A stretch of DNA of 64,000 nucleotides from Pectobacterium sp013449375 (GTDB lineage Bacteria; Pseudomonadota; Gammaproteobacteria; Enterobacterales; Enterobacteriaceae). The translations under genes were made by a program, and so were the position numbers. Within the stretch, counting starts at the first letter, position 1, and every line of letters begins with the position of its first letter. Of the stretch, positions 32,210 to 42,029 are shown one piece after another. The stretch is from the NCBI RefSeq assembly GCF_048593165.1, contig NZ_CP184271.1; one strand, given 5' to 3'. The notes beneath the pieces were generated by a model, which saw only the letters and a program-made list of their open reading frames with translations, was not told the DNA's origin and did not search any database.

Positions 32210-34189
32210 ATGACTCATTTTTTACCTCGTACTCGTCTTACGCTCTGCGCGACACTTGTCCTGAGCGGCCTGATTGCTGGATGCACGGAAAGCGACTCAA
32301 CGCCGAATGTGGGTGTGGATCGTTCTGCTGCGCCACAGAATCTTAAGGTGCCGACGCTAGCCTATGATGACAACAGTGTGGTACTTGCCTGGGAAAAACC
32401 GACCAAACCTGCTGCCGATATTAAAGACTACCGTGTCTATATGAACGGAACCTTATTGGGCAGCACAATTGATAACCAGAATACTCACTCGCCCGCCAAA
32501 CCTTATATCGATAACTTCTACAATACGATTGATACCAGTAACTGGCACGTGCGCGTTAGCTTCCATAATTTTAAGGTGACGAACCTGTCGCCGGAAACGG
32601 AATACCGCTTTACGGTGCGTGCGCTTTATGACGATGGCAAAGAGTCCGTTGACAGTGAAGCTGTCGTGCAGAAAACGACGGCGACGCCAGCGTCATTGAA
32701 TGTGACTAATTACGGTGCGAAAGGGGATGGCGTCACCAATGACACGCTGGCGATTCAGAAGGCAATTGACGATTGTACGCTAGCCGCGTATCCGAAAGGA
32801 TGTAAAGTCGTGGTTGATGGGGGAACGTTTAAAACCGGCGCGCTGTTCCTGCATAGTGATATGACGCTTGAAGTCACGAAAGGCTCGACGTTGCTAGGGT
32901 CGGAAAAGGGTGACGATTACCCGCTCGCCCGTGGCTATTATCTCTATCCTTACACATCTCCTAAACTACCGAAGCGTCCTCCTTCATTGATTAACGTATT
33001 GGTAGCGGACGATCAGGGTAGTAGCCATGCGGGTACGTTTAAAAATATTCGTATCGTCGGGCAGGGGACGATAGATGGCAATGGCTGGACACGCGGCATC
33101 AAAGCCAGTGACACAAACATTACTGAAACTGATGAGTTAAAGAATGAATTGCCACTCTATCGTGCAAGCAAAGCGGCCAATGTTGGCAGTGACGGTATTT
33201 TGGCAAAGGATCAAACGGCAAAAGCCATTGATGAAGGCATGTCACTAGATGAGGCGTACAAAAACCGACGCTCTAGCCTGATGACGCTGCGCGGCGTGAG
33301 CAATATGTATCTGGAAGGACTGACGATTCTGAACCCAGCTTACCACGGTGTAATGGTGCTGGAATCCGAAAATGTGGCGATGAATGCGTTGGTGCACACG
33401 ACGTATGATGCGAATAATGCGGATGGTATTGAATTCGGCAACAGCCAAAACGTCATGGTATTCAATAACTTTTTCGATACGGGGGATGACAGCGTAAACT
33501 TTGCAGCAGGGTACGGTGCCGAGGTGGCGACGCTGGGGCAAAAAGCGCAGAGCGGTGCCTGGATCTTCAATAACTACTTCCGTCGCGGGCATGGTGCGGT
33601 GGTGACGGGGAGCCATACGGGTGCTTGGATTGAAAAAATTGTTGCTGAAGATAATGTAATGAATAAGACGGATGTTGGCCTGCGCATGAAGAGCCGACCT
33701 TATTATGGTGGTGGCTCGCGTGACGTGGTATTCCGTAATAACGCGATGCGTGATATTGTCAACGAGCCGTTCGTGTTCACGATTAAATATAAAGCGGACG
33801 TGAACGATACTCAGCCTGCGGCCGAACCCGCACAGTTCCGTGATGTGACCGTTTCCAACGTCACGGTGGATGGTTCAGCCAAGAAAAACAGTATTCTGGT
33901 TGATGGTATGACCATCGCTGAGATGGCTGATGCGTATAAGTTCTCCTTTGAACGCGATGCTTATCACCAAGGCTTGCATTTTGAGAATGTAAAATTCAAA
34001 AATGTAAAAGCCACGGACATTACGTTCCTGAAGAACAGTGAATTTAAAAATGTCATTTTTGAGAATGTATCGGGAGCCTGGAATTTCGGTCATATTGAAA
34101 ATATCCGGCTCGAAGACCGTGTAAATAATGATGCCGCGCTGACGACCAGCGGTGATGAAACGCTCACCCGGGAAGCCGCAACGGAATAA
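32210..34189 (+). CDS. Exo-polygalacturonase (PehX/PehN-like, GH28) with FnIII domain and lipoprotein signal
   Basis: Protein of 659 residues. Signal peptide ends with LIAGC (Cys25), a lipobox. A fibronectin type III domain follows (about 40-155, ending SPETEYRFTVRALYDDG), then the GH28 beta-helix beginning NVTNYGAKGDGVTNDT. Catalytic signatures are NADGIEFGNSQNV, DTGDDSVNFAAG, and GHGAVVTGSHTG, with RMKSRPYYGG for substrate binding. Releases sugars from pectate chains. Placed 120 bases downstream of the pectate lyase and directly before outC, so the enzymes lie beside the secretion machine that would export them. Confidence 0.9.
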   Translation: MTHFLPRTRLTLCATLVLSGLIAGCTESDSTPNVGVDRSAAPQNLKVPTLAYDDNSVVLAWEKPTKPAADIKDYRVYMNGTLLGSTIDNQNTHSPAKPYIDNFYNTIDTSNWHVRVSFHNFKVTNLSPETEYRFTVRALYDDGKESVDSEAVVQKTTATPASLNVTNYGAKGDGVTNDTLAIQKAIDDCTLAAYPKGCKVVVDGGTFKTGALFLHSDMTLEVTKGSTLLGSEKGDDYPLARGYYLYPYTSPKLPKRPPSLINVLVADDQGSSHAGTFKNIRIVGQGTIDGNGWTRGIKASDTNITETDELKNELPLYRASKAANVGSDGILAKDQTAKAIDEGMSLDEAYKNRRSSLMTLRGVSNMYLEGLTILNPAYHGVMVLESENVAMNALVHTTYDANNADGIEFGNSQNVMVFNNFFDTGDDSVNFAAGYGAEVATLGQKAQSGAWIFNNYFRRGHGAVVTGSHTGAWIEKIVAEDNVMNKTDVGLRMKSRPYYGGGSRDVVFRNNAMRDIVNEPFVFTIKYKADVNDTQPAAEPAQFRDVTVSNVTVDGSAKKNSILVDGMTIAEMADAYKFSFERDAYHQGLHFENVKFKNVKATDITFLKNSEFKNVIFENVSGAWNFGHIENIRLEDRVNNDAALTTSGDETLTREAATE

Positions 34190-34195
34190 GGCATT

Positions 34196-34221
34196 TTCCC
34201 CACGCCCATCGGCGTGGGGAA
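34196..34221 (+). terminator. Hairpin between the polygalacturonase gene and outC
   Basis: Perfect 11-base stem TTCCCCACGCC / GGCGTGGGGAA with a 4-base loop. No T tract. It leaves only 18 bases before the outC start. Confidence 0.6.
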
Positions 34222-34239
34222 TATTACGGATGATTACCT

Positions 34240-35103
34240 ATGGCACGATTGCAAGCTTTCAAAGAACCGTCTTTTAATTCGTTGGTCGCCACTTTTCGGT
34301 CACTGCCAGCTCCGCTGATTCGACGTATCGTGTTGGGGCTGATTTTGTTGCTGATTTGCCAGCAACTGGCCGTCTTGACCTGGCGTTTTCTTCTGCCTGA
34401 AGATTCACGCTTTGTTGGCGTGGCGGTCACGCCTGCCCAGGCAAAAGAAAAACCCGCTACGCCGGGCGACTTTACCCTATTTGGTCATGCTCCCGATGCG
34501 GATGCTTCTGCGGTTAATGATGCCGCGCTATCTGGTGATATTCCGCTGACATCGTTAAATATTAGCCTGACTGGGGTTCTGGCGAGTGAAGACGCCAGGC
34601 GTTCGATTGCCATCATCGCTAAAGATAGTCAGCAATACAGTCGCAACGTCGGCGATGCCATTCCGGGCTATGAAGCCAAAATTGTGACTATCTCTGCCGA
34701 TCGTGTCGTGCTTCAGTATCAGGGGCGCTATGAGGCGCTGCATTTGTATCAGGAAGAAAAGGCGGCTGACGCGCCGCCGTCTGCTGGCGCATTTAGCCAG
34801 GTGAAAAAGGAAATACAAAGAGATCCCGTCTCGGCACAGGATTACCTCACCATTTCTCCCGTCACGGAAGAAGACGTACTGAAAGGATATCAGTTAAACC
34901 CCGGCAAAAATCCCGATCTTTTCTACCGCGCAGGCTTGCAGGATAACGATCTCGCTGTGTCATTAAACGGCATGGATTTACGCGATGCGGATCAAGCACA
35001 GCAGGCGATGGCGCAACTGGCAGGGATGAGCAAATTTAATTTGACCGTCGAGCGTGATGGTCAACAGCAGGATATATATCTGGCACTGGATGGAGACCAC
35101 TAA
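34240..35103 (+). CDS. outC: Type II secretion protein OutC (GspC)
   Basis: Bitopic inner-membrane protein of 287 residues. The cytoplasmic N-terminus is followed by a membrane helix (RIVLGLILLLICQQLAVL), the periplasmic HR domain (SLNISLTGVLASEDARRSIA) that contacts OutD, and a C-terminal PDZ domain (GYQLNPGKNPDLFYRAGLQDNDLAVSLNG). OutC links the inner-membrane platform with the secretin and takes part in substrate choice. First gene of the outC-O operon. Start ATG at 34240 follows ACGGA. Confidence 0.95.
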   Translation: MARLQAFKEPSFNSLVATFRSLPAPLIRRIVLGLILLLICQQLAVLTWRFLLPEDSRFVGVAVTPAQAKEKPATPGDFTLFGHAPDADASAVNDAALSGDIPLTSLNISLTGVLASEDARRSIAIIAKDSQQYSRNVGDAIPGYEAKIVTISADRVVLQYQGRYEALHLYQEEKAADAPPSAGAFSQVKKEIQRDPVSAQDYLTISPVTEEDVLKGYQLNPGKNPDLFYRAGLQDNDLAVSLNGMDLRDADQAQQAMAQLAGMSKFNLTVERDGQQQDIYLALDGDH

Positions 35104-35104
35104 T

Positions 35105-37144
35105 TTGTTTAGCAAGGGACAGGGATTTTTTAAGCATCAGGTTTTTTCAAAACATAAAAACCAATGGCTTGGTCAGATACGCCGCAAAAGCATGTTATTG
35201 CTTGGCGGAAGTGTGCTGCTGATGGCGTCATCACTCGCGTGGAGCGCCGAATTCTCCGCCAGTTTTAAGGGCACGGATATTCAGGAGTTTATCAATACCG
35301 TCAGTAAGAATCTGAATAAGACGGTCATTATCGATCCATCGGTCAGCGGAACGATCACCGTACGCAGCTATGACATGATGAATGAAGAACAGTATTACCA
35401 GTTCTTCCTGAGCGTGCTGGATGTCTATGGATTTACCGTTATCCCAATGGATAACAACGTCCTGAAAATCATTCGCTCGAAGGATGCGAAATCGACGTCT
35501 ATGCCGCTGGCGACTGACGATCAGCCCGGCATTGGTGATGAAGTGGTGACGCGTGTTGTGCCTGTGAACAATGTCGCTGCCCGCGATCTGGCACCGCTGT
35601 TGCGCCAGTTGAACGACAACGCGGGTGCTGGGAGCGTCGTGCATTACGAACCGTCAAACGTGCTGTTGATGACGGGGCGCGCAGGGGTGATCAAGCGGTT
35701 GATGACGATTGTCGAGCGGGTTGATAAGACGGGCGATCGGAATGTGACCAGCATACCGCTGTCTTACGCTTCATCAACGGAAGTGGTGAAGATGGTGAAT
35801 GAACTGAACAAGATGGATGAGAAATCCGCCTTGCCAGGGATGTTGACCGCGAATGTGGTGGCGGACGAACGAACTAACTCTGTGCTGGTGCGCGGGGAAC
35901 CGAATTCACGCCAGCGCGTGATTGATATGATCAAACAGCTCGATCGCCAGCAGGCGGTACAGGGCAATACCAAAGTCATCTATCTCAAATACGCCAAAGC
36001 TGCTGATCTGGTCGAAGTGCTTACTGGGGTCGGTGACAGCATCCAAACCGACCAGCAAAATGCGCTGCCCGCGCTGCGCAAAGACATTTCGATTAAAGCA
36101 CACGAGCAAACTAACTCCCTGATTGTAAATGCGGCACCTGACATTATGCGCGATCTGGAACAGGTGATTGCACAGTTGGATATCCGTCGTCCACAGGTAT
36201 TGGTCGAAGCGATCATCGCGGAAGTTCAAGATGCCGACGGAATGAATCTGGGCGTTCAGTGGGCTAATAAAAATGCAGGAACGACGCAGTTTACGAATAC
36301 TGGATTACCGATCACGACAATGATTGCGGGAGCGGATCAGTATCGTCGTGATGGGACGCTGAATACCGCGGCATCGAGTGCATTGAGCAGCTTCAACGGC
36401 ATTGCCGCCGGTTTCTATCAGGGGAACTGGAGCATGCTGATGACGGCGCTGTCCAGCAACAGCAAGAACGACATTCTGGCGACGCCGAGTATCGTCACGC
36501 TGGACAACATGGAAGCAACGTTTAACGTTGGTCAGGAAGTGCCGGTATTGGCAGGCTCGCAGACGACATCCGGTGACAACGTGTTCCAAACGGTAGAGCG
36601 TAAAACAGTCGGTATCAAACTGAAGGTGAAGCCGCAAATTAACGAAGGTGACTCCGTCCTGCTGGAAATTGAGCAGGAAGTCTCCAGCGTGGCAGATGCG
36701 GCCTCCAGCAGCAGCACCAACCTCGGGGCCACATTCAATACGCGTACCGTGAATAATGCCGTGCTCGTCAGCAGCGGCGAGACCGTTGTGGTGGGGGGCT
36801 TGCTGGATAAAAGTACCAATGAATCGGCGAGTAAAGTCCCTCTGTTGGGTGACATTCCCGTTCTGGGGCACCTGTTCCGTTCCAACAGTCAGGAGACGAA
36901 AAAGCGCAACCTAATGCTGTTTATCCGTCCTTCCATTATTCGCGATCGCAGCCAATATCAAAGCGCCTCTGCCAGTAAATATCGTTCGTTCAGTGCTGAA
37001 GAAGATAAACAGCGGGATGTCGGTAACGGTGAAAGCGGGCTTTTAAATAACGACCTGCTGCGCTTGCCTGAAGGTGGGAACGCCTATACGTTCCGTCAGG
37101 TTCAGTCCTCCATTGTGGCGTTTTATCCGGCGGGCGGGAAATGA
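35105..37144 (+). CDS. outD: Type II secretion secretin OutD (GspD)
   Basis: Outer-membrane secretin of about 679 residues. After a long N-terminal extension, a signal peptide leads to AEFSASFKGTDIQEFINTV, the start of the N0 domain; N1-N3 domains follow, then the secretin core with VPVLAGSQTTSGDNVFQ and VVGGLLDKSTNE. The C-terminal S-domain (after about residue 620) binds OutS. Start is uncertain: TTG at 35105 has GGAGA at good spacing and directly follows the outC stop; an ATG at 35090 overlapping outC is the alternative. It forms the 15-subunit-type gate for folded enzymes. Confidence 0.95.
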   Translation: MFSKGQGFFKHQVFSKHKNQWLGQIRRKSMLLLGGSVLLMASSLAWSAEFSASFKGTDIQEFINTVSKNLNKTVIIDPSVSGTITVRSYDMMNEEQYYQFFLSVLDVYGFTVIPMDNNVLKIIRSKDAKSTSMPLATDDQPGIGDEVVTRVVPVNNVAARDLAPLLRQLNDNAGAGSVVHYEPSNVLLMTGRAGVIKRLMTIVERVDKTGDRNVTSIPLSYASSTEVVKMVNELNKMDEKSALPGMLTANVVADERTNSVLVRGEPNSRQRVIDMIKQLDRQQAVQGNTKVIYLKYAKAADLVEVLTGVGDSIQTDQQNALPALRKDISIKAHEQTNSLIVNAAPDIMRDLEQVIAQLDIRRPQVLVEAIIAEVQDADGMNLGVQWANKNAGTTQFTNTGLPITTMIAGADQYRRDGTLNTAASSALSSFNGIAAGFYQGNWSMLMTALSSNSKNDILATPSIVTLDNMEATFNVGQEVPVLAGSQTTSGDNVFQTVERKTVGIKLKVKPQINEGDSVLLEIEQEVSSVADAASSSSTNLGATFNTRTVNNAVLVSSGETVVVGGLLDKSTNESASKVPLLGDIPVLGHLFRSNSQETKKRNLMLFIRPSIIRDRSQYQSASASKYRSFSAEEDKQRDVGNGESGLLNNDLLRLPEGGNAYTFRQVQSSIVAFYPAGGK

Positions 37145-38637
37145 GTGACATTGCTTCCCAGATTATAGAATTACGTCCCATATTGCCGTTTGCCTATGCA
37201 CGATCGCAGCAAATTCTGCTGTTGCAGCGGGAAAACGATGCGAGTCTACAGACGATTTGCGTCGCGCAAACGCCGCCAGCCGCCTTGTTAGAGGCGCGTC
37301 GGATTGCGGGCCGTCCGCTCAAGATTGAGCGCGTGACGGAAGATGAGTTTGAACGGCAATTAGTCATTAGCTATCAGCGCGATTCGGAAGAAGCGCGTCG
37401 TCTGATGGAAGACATCGGCAATGAGATGGATTTCTATACGCTGGTGGAAGAGTTGCCAGACAGTGACGATTTGCTTGACGCCGATGACGATGCGCCGATT
37501 ATTCGCCTGATCAATGCGATGCTAACCGAAGCGATTAAGGATAAAGCGTCGGATATTCATATCGAGACGTATGAGCGCTATTTGCTGATCCGTTTCCGTG
37601 TCGACGGCGTACTGCGCGAAATTCTGCGTCCACAGCGTAAACTGGCGTCTCTGCTGGTATCGCGTATCAAGGTTATGGCGAAGCTGGATATTGCGGAAAA
37701 GCGTATCCCGCAGGATGGACGCATGGCGTTACGAGTGGGGGGACGGGCGATTGACGTTCGTGTCTCCACGTTGCCGTCGAACTACGGTGAACGTGTCGTG
37801 CTGCGTTTGCTGGATAAAAACAGCGTTAAGCTCGATCTTGAATTGCTGGGCATGTCGGAGCGCAATCGGCAGCGGTTGGACAGCCTGATCCATCGTCCAC
37901 ATGGCATTATTCTGGTTACTGGTCCGACAGGATCGGGGAAAAGTACCACGCTGTACGCCGCGCTCAGTCGTTTGAATGCCTCGGAACGTAACATCATGAC
38001 GGTGGAAGATCCCATCGAGTATGAACTGGAAGGCATTGGGCAAACGCAGGTTAATACCAAAGTGGATATGACGTTTGCCCGCGGGCTGCGTGCCATTCTA
38101 CGTCAGGACCCGGACGTGGTGCTGGTAGGGGAAATTCGTGATGGTGAAACGGCACAGATTGCCGTGCAGGCATCGCTGACGGGTCACCTCGTGTTATCTA
38201 CTCTGCATACCAATAGTGCGCTGGGCGCGCTGTCTCGCTTGCAGGATATGGGCGTCGAACCTTTCTTGCTCTCAACCTCTCTACTGGGCGTGCTCGCCCA
38301 GCGTCTGGTTAGAACGCTGTGTTCTGACTGTAGCCAGCCGCATCCGGTTGATTCGGTTCAGGCCGCACAGATGGGGATTGCGCCCGGTACGCTGCTGCAT
38401 AACCCCGTGGGCTGCCCGCAGTGTAGCTATACCGGCTATCGAGGGCGCATCGGCATTCATGAACTGGTGTTGATCAATGACGACGTCCGCGCGGCGATCC
38501 ACCGCAGTGACGGCGAAATGGCGATTGCGCAGATTCTGGGGGGGAGTCGCACCACTATCCGTCAGGACGGGCTGGATAAGGTACTGGCGGGGCTCACGAC
38601 CTGGGAAGAAGTGATCCGCGTAACCAAAGAGGAATGA
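37141..38637 (+). CDS. outE: Type II secretion ATPase OutE (GspE)
   Basis: Cytoplasmic hexameric ATPase of 498 residues that drives pseudopilus assembly. Walker A GPTGSGKST (about residue 261), Asp box, Walker B region RQDPDVVLVGEIRD, His box TGHLVLSTLHTN, and the zinc-binding tetracysteine LCSDC...GCPQC of GspE enzymes are all present. The N-terminal domain binds OutL. ATG overlaps the outD stop. Confidence 0.96.
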   Translation: MSDIASQIIELRPILPFAYARSQQILLLQRENDASLQTICVAQTPPAALLEARRIAGRPLKIERVTEDEFERQLVISYQRDSEEARRLMEDIGNEMDFYTLVEELPDSDDLLDADDDAPIIRLINAMLTEAIKDKASDIHIETYERYLLIRFRVDGVLREILRPQRKLASLLVSRIKVMAKLDIAEKRIPQDGRMALRVGGRAIDVRVSTLPSNYGERVVLRLLDKNSVKLDLELLGMSERNRQRLDSLIHRPHGIILVTGPTGSGKSTTLYAALSRLNASERNIMTVEDPIEYELEGIGQTQVNTKVDMTFARGLRAILRQDPDVVLVGEIRDGETAQIAVQASLTGHLVLSTLHTNSALGALSRLQDMGVEPFLLSTSLLGVLAQRLVRTLCSDCSQPHPVDSVQAAQMGIAPGTLLHNPVGCPQCSYTGYRGRIGIHELVLINDDVRAAIHRSDGEMAIAQILGGSRTTIRQDGLDKVLAGLTTWEEVIRVTKEE

Positions 38638-38638
38638 T

Positions 38639-39865
38639 ATGGCACAGTACCATTATCAGGCGCTGGATGCGCAGGGGAAAAAATGCCGTGGCACGCAAGA
38701 GGCCGACTCTGCCAGGCAAGCACGCCAGCTATTGCGGGAGCGCGGACTGGTGCCGCTGTCGGTTGACGAAGGTCGCGGTGATCAGCAAAAACCGGGATCT
38801 ACAGGATTCTCCCTCCGTCGTAAAATTCGGATCAGTACCTCTGATTTAGCGTTATTAACTCGCCAACTAGCTACGCTGGTGGCGGCATCGTTACCGCTGG
38901 AAGAAGCGCTGGATGCCGTGGCGAAACAGAGCGAAAAGCCGCATCTGAGCCAGTTGATGGCGGCGGTACGCAGTAAGGTGATGGAAGGCCATTCGCTGGC
39001 CGATGCGATGAAGTGTTTTCCCGGCAGCTTTGAGCGATTGTATTGCGCGATGGTCGCCGCAGGTGAGACCTCCGGTCATCTTGATGAAGTGTTGAATAGG
39101 TTGGCTGACTACACCGAGCAGCGCCAACAGATGCGCAGCCGCATCCAGCAGGCGATGATCTATCCCTGCGTGCTAACCGTCGTCGCGATTGCCGTAGTCA
39201 GTATTTTGCTGTCCGTCGTGGTGCCGAAAGTTGTCGAGCAATTTATTCATATGAAGCAGGCGCTGCCACTTTCTACCCGCGTATTGATGGGGATGAGCGA
39301 TGCCGTGCGTACGTTCGGGCCGTGGGTGGTGTTGGCGCTGCTGGCCGGGTTTATGGCGCTTCGCGTGATGTTGCGGCAAGAAAAGCGGCGTATCGGTTTT
39401 CATCGACGCCTGCTGTATCTACCGCTGCTTGGTCGTATCGCTCGTGGCTTGAATACGGCACGTTACGCGCGGACGCTCAGTATTCTCAACGCCAGTGCGG
39501 TGCCGCTGTTACAGGCGATGCGTATTAGCGGCGATGTGATGAGCAATGACTATGCCCGCCATCGACTCGCGCTGGCGACGGATGCGGTACGTGAGGGCGT
39601 CAGCCTGCACAAAGCGCTGGAACAGACCGCGCTCTTTCCCCCCATGATGCGCCATATGATCGCCAGCGGTGAGCGCAGCGGCGAGTTGGACAGCATGCTG
39701 GAACGGGCGGCGGATAATCAGGATCGGGAATTCAGTTCGCAAATGACGCTGGCACTGGGGTTATTTGAACCTCTGCTGGTGGTCAGCATGGCGGCGGTGG
39801 TGTTGTTTATCGTACTGGCGATTCTACAACCGATTTTGCAACTGAATACGTTAATGAGTTCGTAA
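38639..39865 (+). CDS. outF: Type II secretion inner-membrane platform protein OutF (GspF)
   Basis: Polytopic platform protein of 408 residues with three membrane helices and two cytoplasmic GspF domains, each carrying the repeated pattern GETSGHLDEVLNRLADY (about 145) and SGERSGELDSMLERAADN (about 345). Works with OutE and OutL to assemble the pseudopilus. The ATG begins one base after the outE stop. Confidence 0.96.
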   Translation: MAQYHYQALDAQGKKCRGTQEADSARQARQLLRERGLVPLSVDEGRGDQQKPGSTGFSLRRKIRISTSDLALLTRQLATLVAASLPLEEALDAVAKQSEKPHLSQLMAAVRSKVMEGHSLADAMKCFPGSFERLYCAMVAAGETSGHLDEVLNRLADYTEQRQQMRSRIQQAMIYPCVLTVVAIAVVSILLSVVVPKVVEQFIHMKQALPLSTRVLMGMSDAVRTFGPWVVLALLAGFMALRVMLRQEKRRIGFHRRLLYLPLLGRIARGLNTARYARTLSILNASAVPLLQAMRISGDVMSNDYARHRLALATDAVREGVSLHKALEQTALFPPMMRHMIASGERSGELDSMLERAADNQDREFSSQMTLALGLFEPLLVVSMAAVVLFIVLAILQPILQLNTLMSS

Positions 39866-39897
39866 GAGAACCAACAATTGAACGAGGAAAAGTAAGG

Positions 39898-40353
39898 ATG
39901 CAACAGTCTCAGCGTAGTGGTGGTAAGCATAGCCATGGCCAGCGTGGTTTTACCCTGTTGGAAATTATGGTGGTCATCGTCATTCTCGGCGTACTGGCGA
40001 GTCTGGTCGTGCCCAATCTGATGGGGAATAAGGAAAAAGCGGACAGGCAAAAAGCCGTCAGCGATATCGTATCTCTCGAAAGCGCACTCGACATGTACAA
40101 GCTGGATAACAACCGTTATCCATCCACCGAGCAGGGGCTGAAGGCGCTGGTGACGAAGCCGACGGTGCAGCCGGAACCACGTAACTATCCCGCCGATGGC
40201 TATATTCGCCGCCTGCCGCAGGATCCGTGGGGCACGGAGTATCAACTGTTGAATCCCGGCCAGCACGGCAAGCTGGATATCTTCTCTCTGGGGCCAGATG
40301 GCATGCCGGGAACGGAAGATGATATCGGCAACTGGAATCTTGATAAAAAATAA
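39898..40353 (+). CDS. outG: Major pseudopilin OutG (GspG)
   Basis: Main pseudopilin, 151 residues. The prepilin leader of 16 residues ends in G followed by FTLLEIMVVIVILG; cleavage after the glycine and methylation of Phe1 is by OutO. The C-terminal domain shows the calcium-binding loop region GPDGMPGTEDDIGNW typical of GspG. GAGGAA sits before the ATG. OutG polymerises to push enzymes through OutD. Confidence 0.97.
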   Translation: MQQSQRSGGKHSHGQRGFTLLEIMVVIVILGVLASLVVPNLMGNKEKADRQKAVSDIVSLESALDMYKLDNNRYPSTEQGLKALVTKPTVQPEPRNYPADGYIRRLPQDPWGTEYQLLNPGQHGKLDIFSLGPDGMPGTEDDIGNWNLDKK

Positions 40354-40450
40354 AGGCATGGGGCGATATGCCCGTCTTTATAAGTGACGGTTGCAGATGG
40401 ATTATTGGTCGTTGCTATCGATGGCGGTGGGAAAAGGACGGCAAAGCGCA

Positions 40451-41017
40451 ATGAAGCGGGCAACGAGAAAGCAGCAGGGGTTCACTCTGCTGGAAATGAT
40501 GCTGGTCGTGCTACTGGCTGGCATCGCGGCTAGCATGGTGGTCATGGCGTTTCCTCCCGAACGCCAGAATGACAGCGCGTGGCAGTTGGCTCGTTTTCAG
40601 GCGCAGCTAGAGTTTGCCGCGGAAAGCAGTCAGGTTAACGAATACATGTTGGGTGTTCGCATCTATCCCGATCGCTGGCAGTTTTATCAACTCCAGCGAC
40701 CCGAGGCATCGGAAGGGATGCCGATCCCGAGCGGTGATCGCTGGCAGGGCTACAAGTGGCAGCCGTGGCAACCACATCGGGTGAGTGCAACGGCAACATT
40801 GCCTGATGCGTTGCGGCTTGAGCTAGTGCAGGCTGATGGGAAGAAAGTCGAGAAAACGCAGAGCGGCGACGACCCCGACATCCTGATTTTACCCGGCGGC
40901 GAAATCACGCCTTTTCGTCTGCTGGTTAAGTCTAAAGACAAAGCGCTCTCGAATTGGCTCCAGGTGGATGGAACCGGACGATTTTTAACGTCGATGAGTC
41001 AGGGTAAGAAACGATGA
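40451..41017 (+). CDS. outH: Minor pseudopilin OutH (GspH)
   Basis: Minor pseudopilin of 188 residues from ATG 40451, beginning MKRATRKQQG followed by FTLLEMMLVVLLAGI, the prepilin leader and helix. The upstream frame is open, with an alternative ATG at 40421, but the shorter leader fits the family. The stop overlaps outI. GspH is one of the minor pseudopilins of the pseudopilus. Confidence 0.92.
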   Translation: MKRATRKQQGFTLLEMMLVVLLAGIAASMVVMAFPPERQNDSAWQLARFQAQLEFAAESSQVNEYMLGVRIYPDRWQFYQLQRPEASEGMPIPSGDRWQGYKWQPWQPHRVSATATLPDALRLELVQADGKKVEKTQSGDDPDILILPGGEITPFRLLVKSKDKALSNWLQVDGTGRFLTSMSQGKKR

Positions 41018-41379
41018 AACGACAGAAAGGGATGACGCTGGTGGAAGTGCTGGTTGCGCTAAGCGTTTTCGCGCTGGCAGGCATTGCGGTGCTGCAAACG
41101 ACAGCCAGACAGGCAAGCAGCTTGAGTCGGTTGGAAGAGAAGACGTTTGCTGGCTGGGTGGCGGAAAACCAGCAGGTGCAACTGCGACTGGAGCAGCGCT
41201 GGCCGGAAGCCGCGTGGGTGAGAGGCGAAACGCAGTTCGCTGGCATGCGCTGGCATTGGCGCTGGCAAGGTGTAGAGACGGGTGACCCTCAGACCAAAGC
41301 GCTGGATGTGGAAGTGCGGCGTAATAAAGATGCCTTTGCTGCGGATGCTTCGCTGCGTACCTATGTGGTGAAGCAATAA
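41014..41379 (+). CDS. outI: Minor pseudopilin OutI (GspI)
   Basis: Short minor pseudopilin of 121 residues. Leader MKRQKG is followed by MTLVEVLVALSVFALAGIAV, in which Met replaces Phe at +1, common in GspI. It forms the tip complex with OutJ and OutK. ATGA overlap with outH and a one-base overlap with outJ. Confidence 0.94.
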   Translation: MKRQKGMTLVEVLVALSVFALAGIAVLQTTARQASSLSRLEEKTFAGWVAENQQVQLRLEQRWPEAAWVRGETQFAGMRWHWRWQGVETGDPQTKALDVEVRRNKDAFAADASLRTYVVKQ

Positions 41380-42029
41380 TGCTTAATAAAACAGGGGAAT
41401 GTAGCCAAACAAGGCGGAGTCGAGAGGCAGGACGGCAGAAGCGCCAGCAGGGATTTACGTTGCTGGAGATGATTCTGGCGATCGCGATCTTTGCCGCGCT
41501 GAGCCTCAGTGCGTTTCAGGTTTTGAACGGTGTGATGCGTAACGATGAGATTTCGCAGCGCAAGGCCGAGCGTCTGGCCGAAATACAGCGCGCCTTTTCA
41601 CAAATGGACAGCGATTTCTCCCAGATGATCGCGCGCGGCAGCAGAGGAAGTACCTCGATATTTTACGCTGGCCGCGATCAGCTAAAAAGCGATGACTGGG
41701 GTGTCAGCTTTATGCGTGCTGGCTGGCAGAACCCGTTTGGCATATTGCCACGCTCTGAACTTCAGCCTGTTGCTTATCGGCTACGGGAACATACTTTGGA
41801 ACGGTTAACCCACGTGGTGCCTGACCCCATTGAGGGAATCGATCCTGGTGTAAAACCGCTTCTCACGCAGGTTGATGGTTTTCGCCTGCGATTTTTCAGC
41901 AATAAAACCTGGCGCGATCGCTGGGATAACAGTACGCAATTGCCACAAGGGATTGAAGTGGTGCTGACCTTAAGGGATTACGGAGAAATGTCGCGTATGT
42001 TCTTGATTACCACCGGGCCAGTTAAATGA
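41379..42029 (+). CDS. outJ: Minor pseudopilin OutJ (GspJ)
   Basis: Minor pseudopilin of 216 residues with an unusually long leader (MLNKTGECSQTRRSREAGRQ..., about 25 residues) before FTLLEMILAIAIFAALS. The domain includes GWQNPFGILPRSELQPVAYRL, typical of GspJ. Part of the IJK tip. Its start shares a base with the outI stop. The long leader could mean a later start is used, but no internal ATG fits. Confidence 0.94.
   Translation: MLNKTGECSQTRRSREAGRQKRQQGFTLLEMILAIAIFAALSLSAFQVLNGVMRNDEISQRKAERLAEIQRAFSQMDSDFSQMIARGSRGSTSIFYAGRDQLKSDDWGVSFMRAGWQNPFGILPRSELQPVAYRLREHTLERLTHVVPDPIEGIDPGVKPLLTQVDGFRLRFFSNKTWRDRWDNSTQLPQGIEVVLTLRDYGEMSRMFLITTGPVK

Noticed and set aside
36305..36885. Minus-strand open frames opposite outD
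   Set aside because: Antisense to the conserved secretin core; no independent coding evidence.
39718..40359. Minus-strand open frame of 213 codons opposite outF/outG
   Set aside because: Antisense to conserved pseudopilin and platform genes; composition not protein-like.
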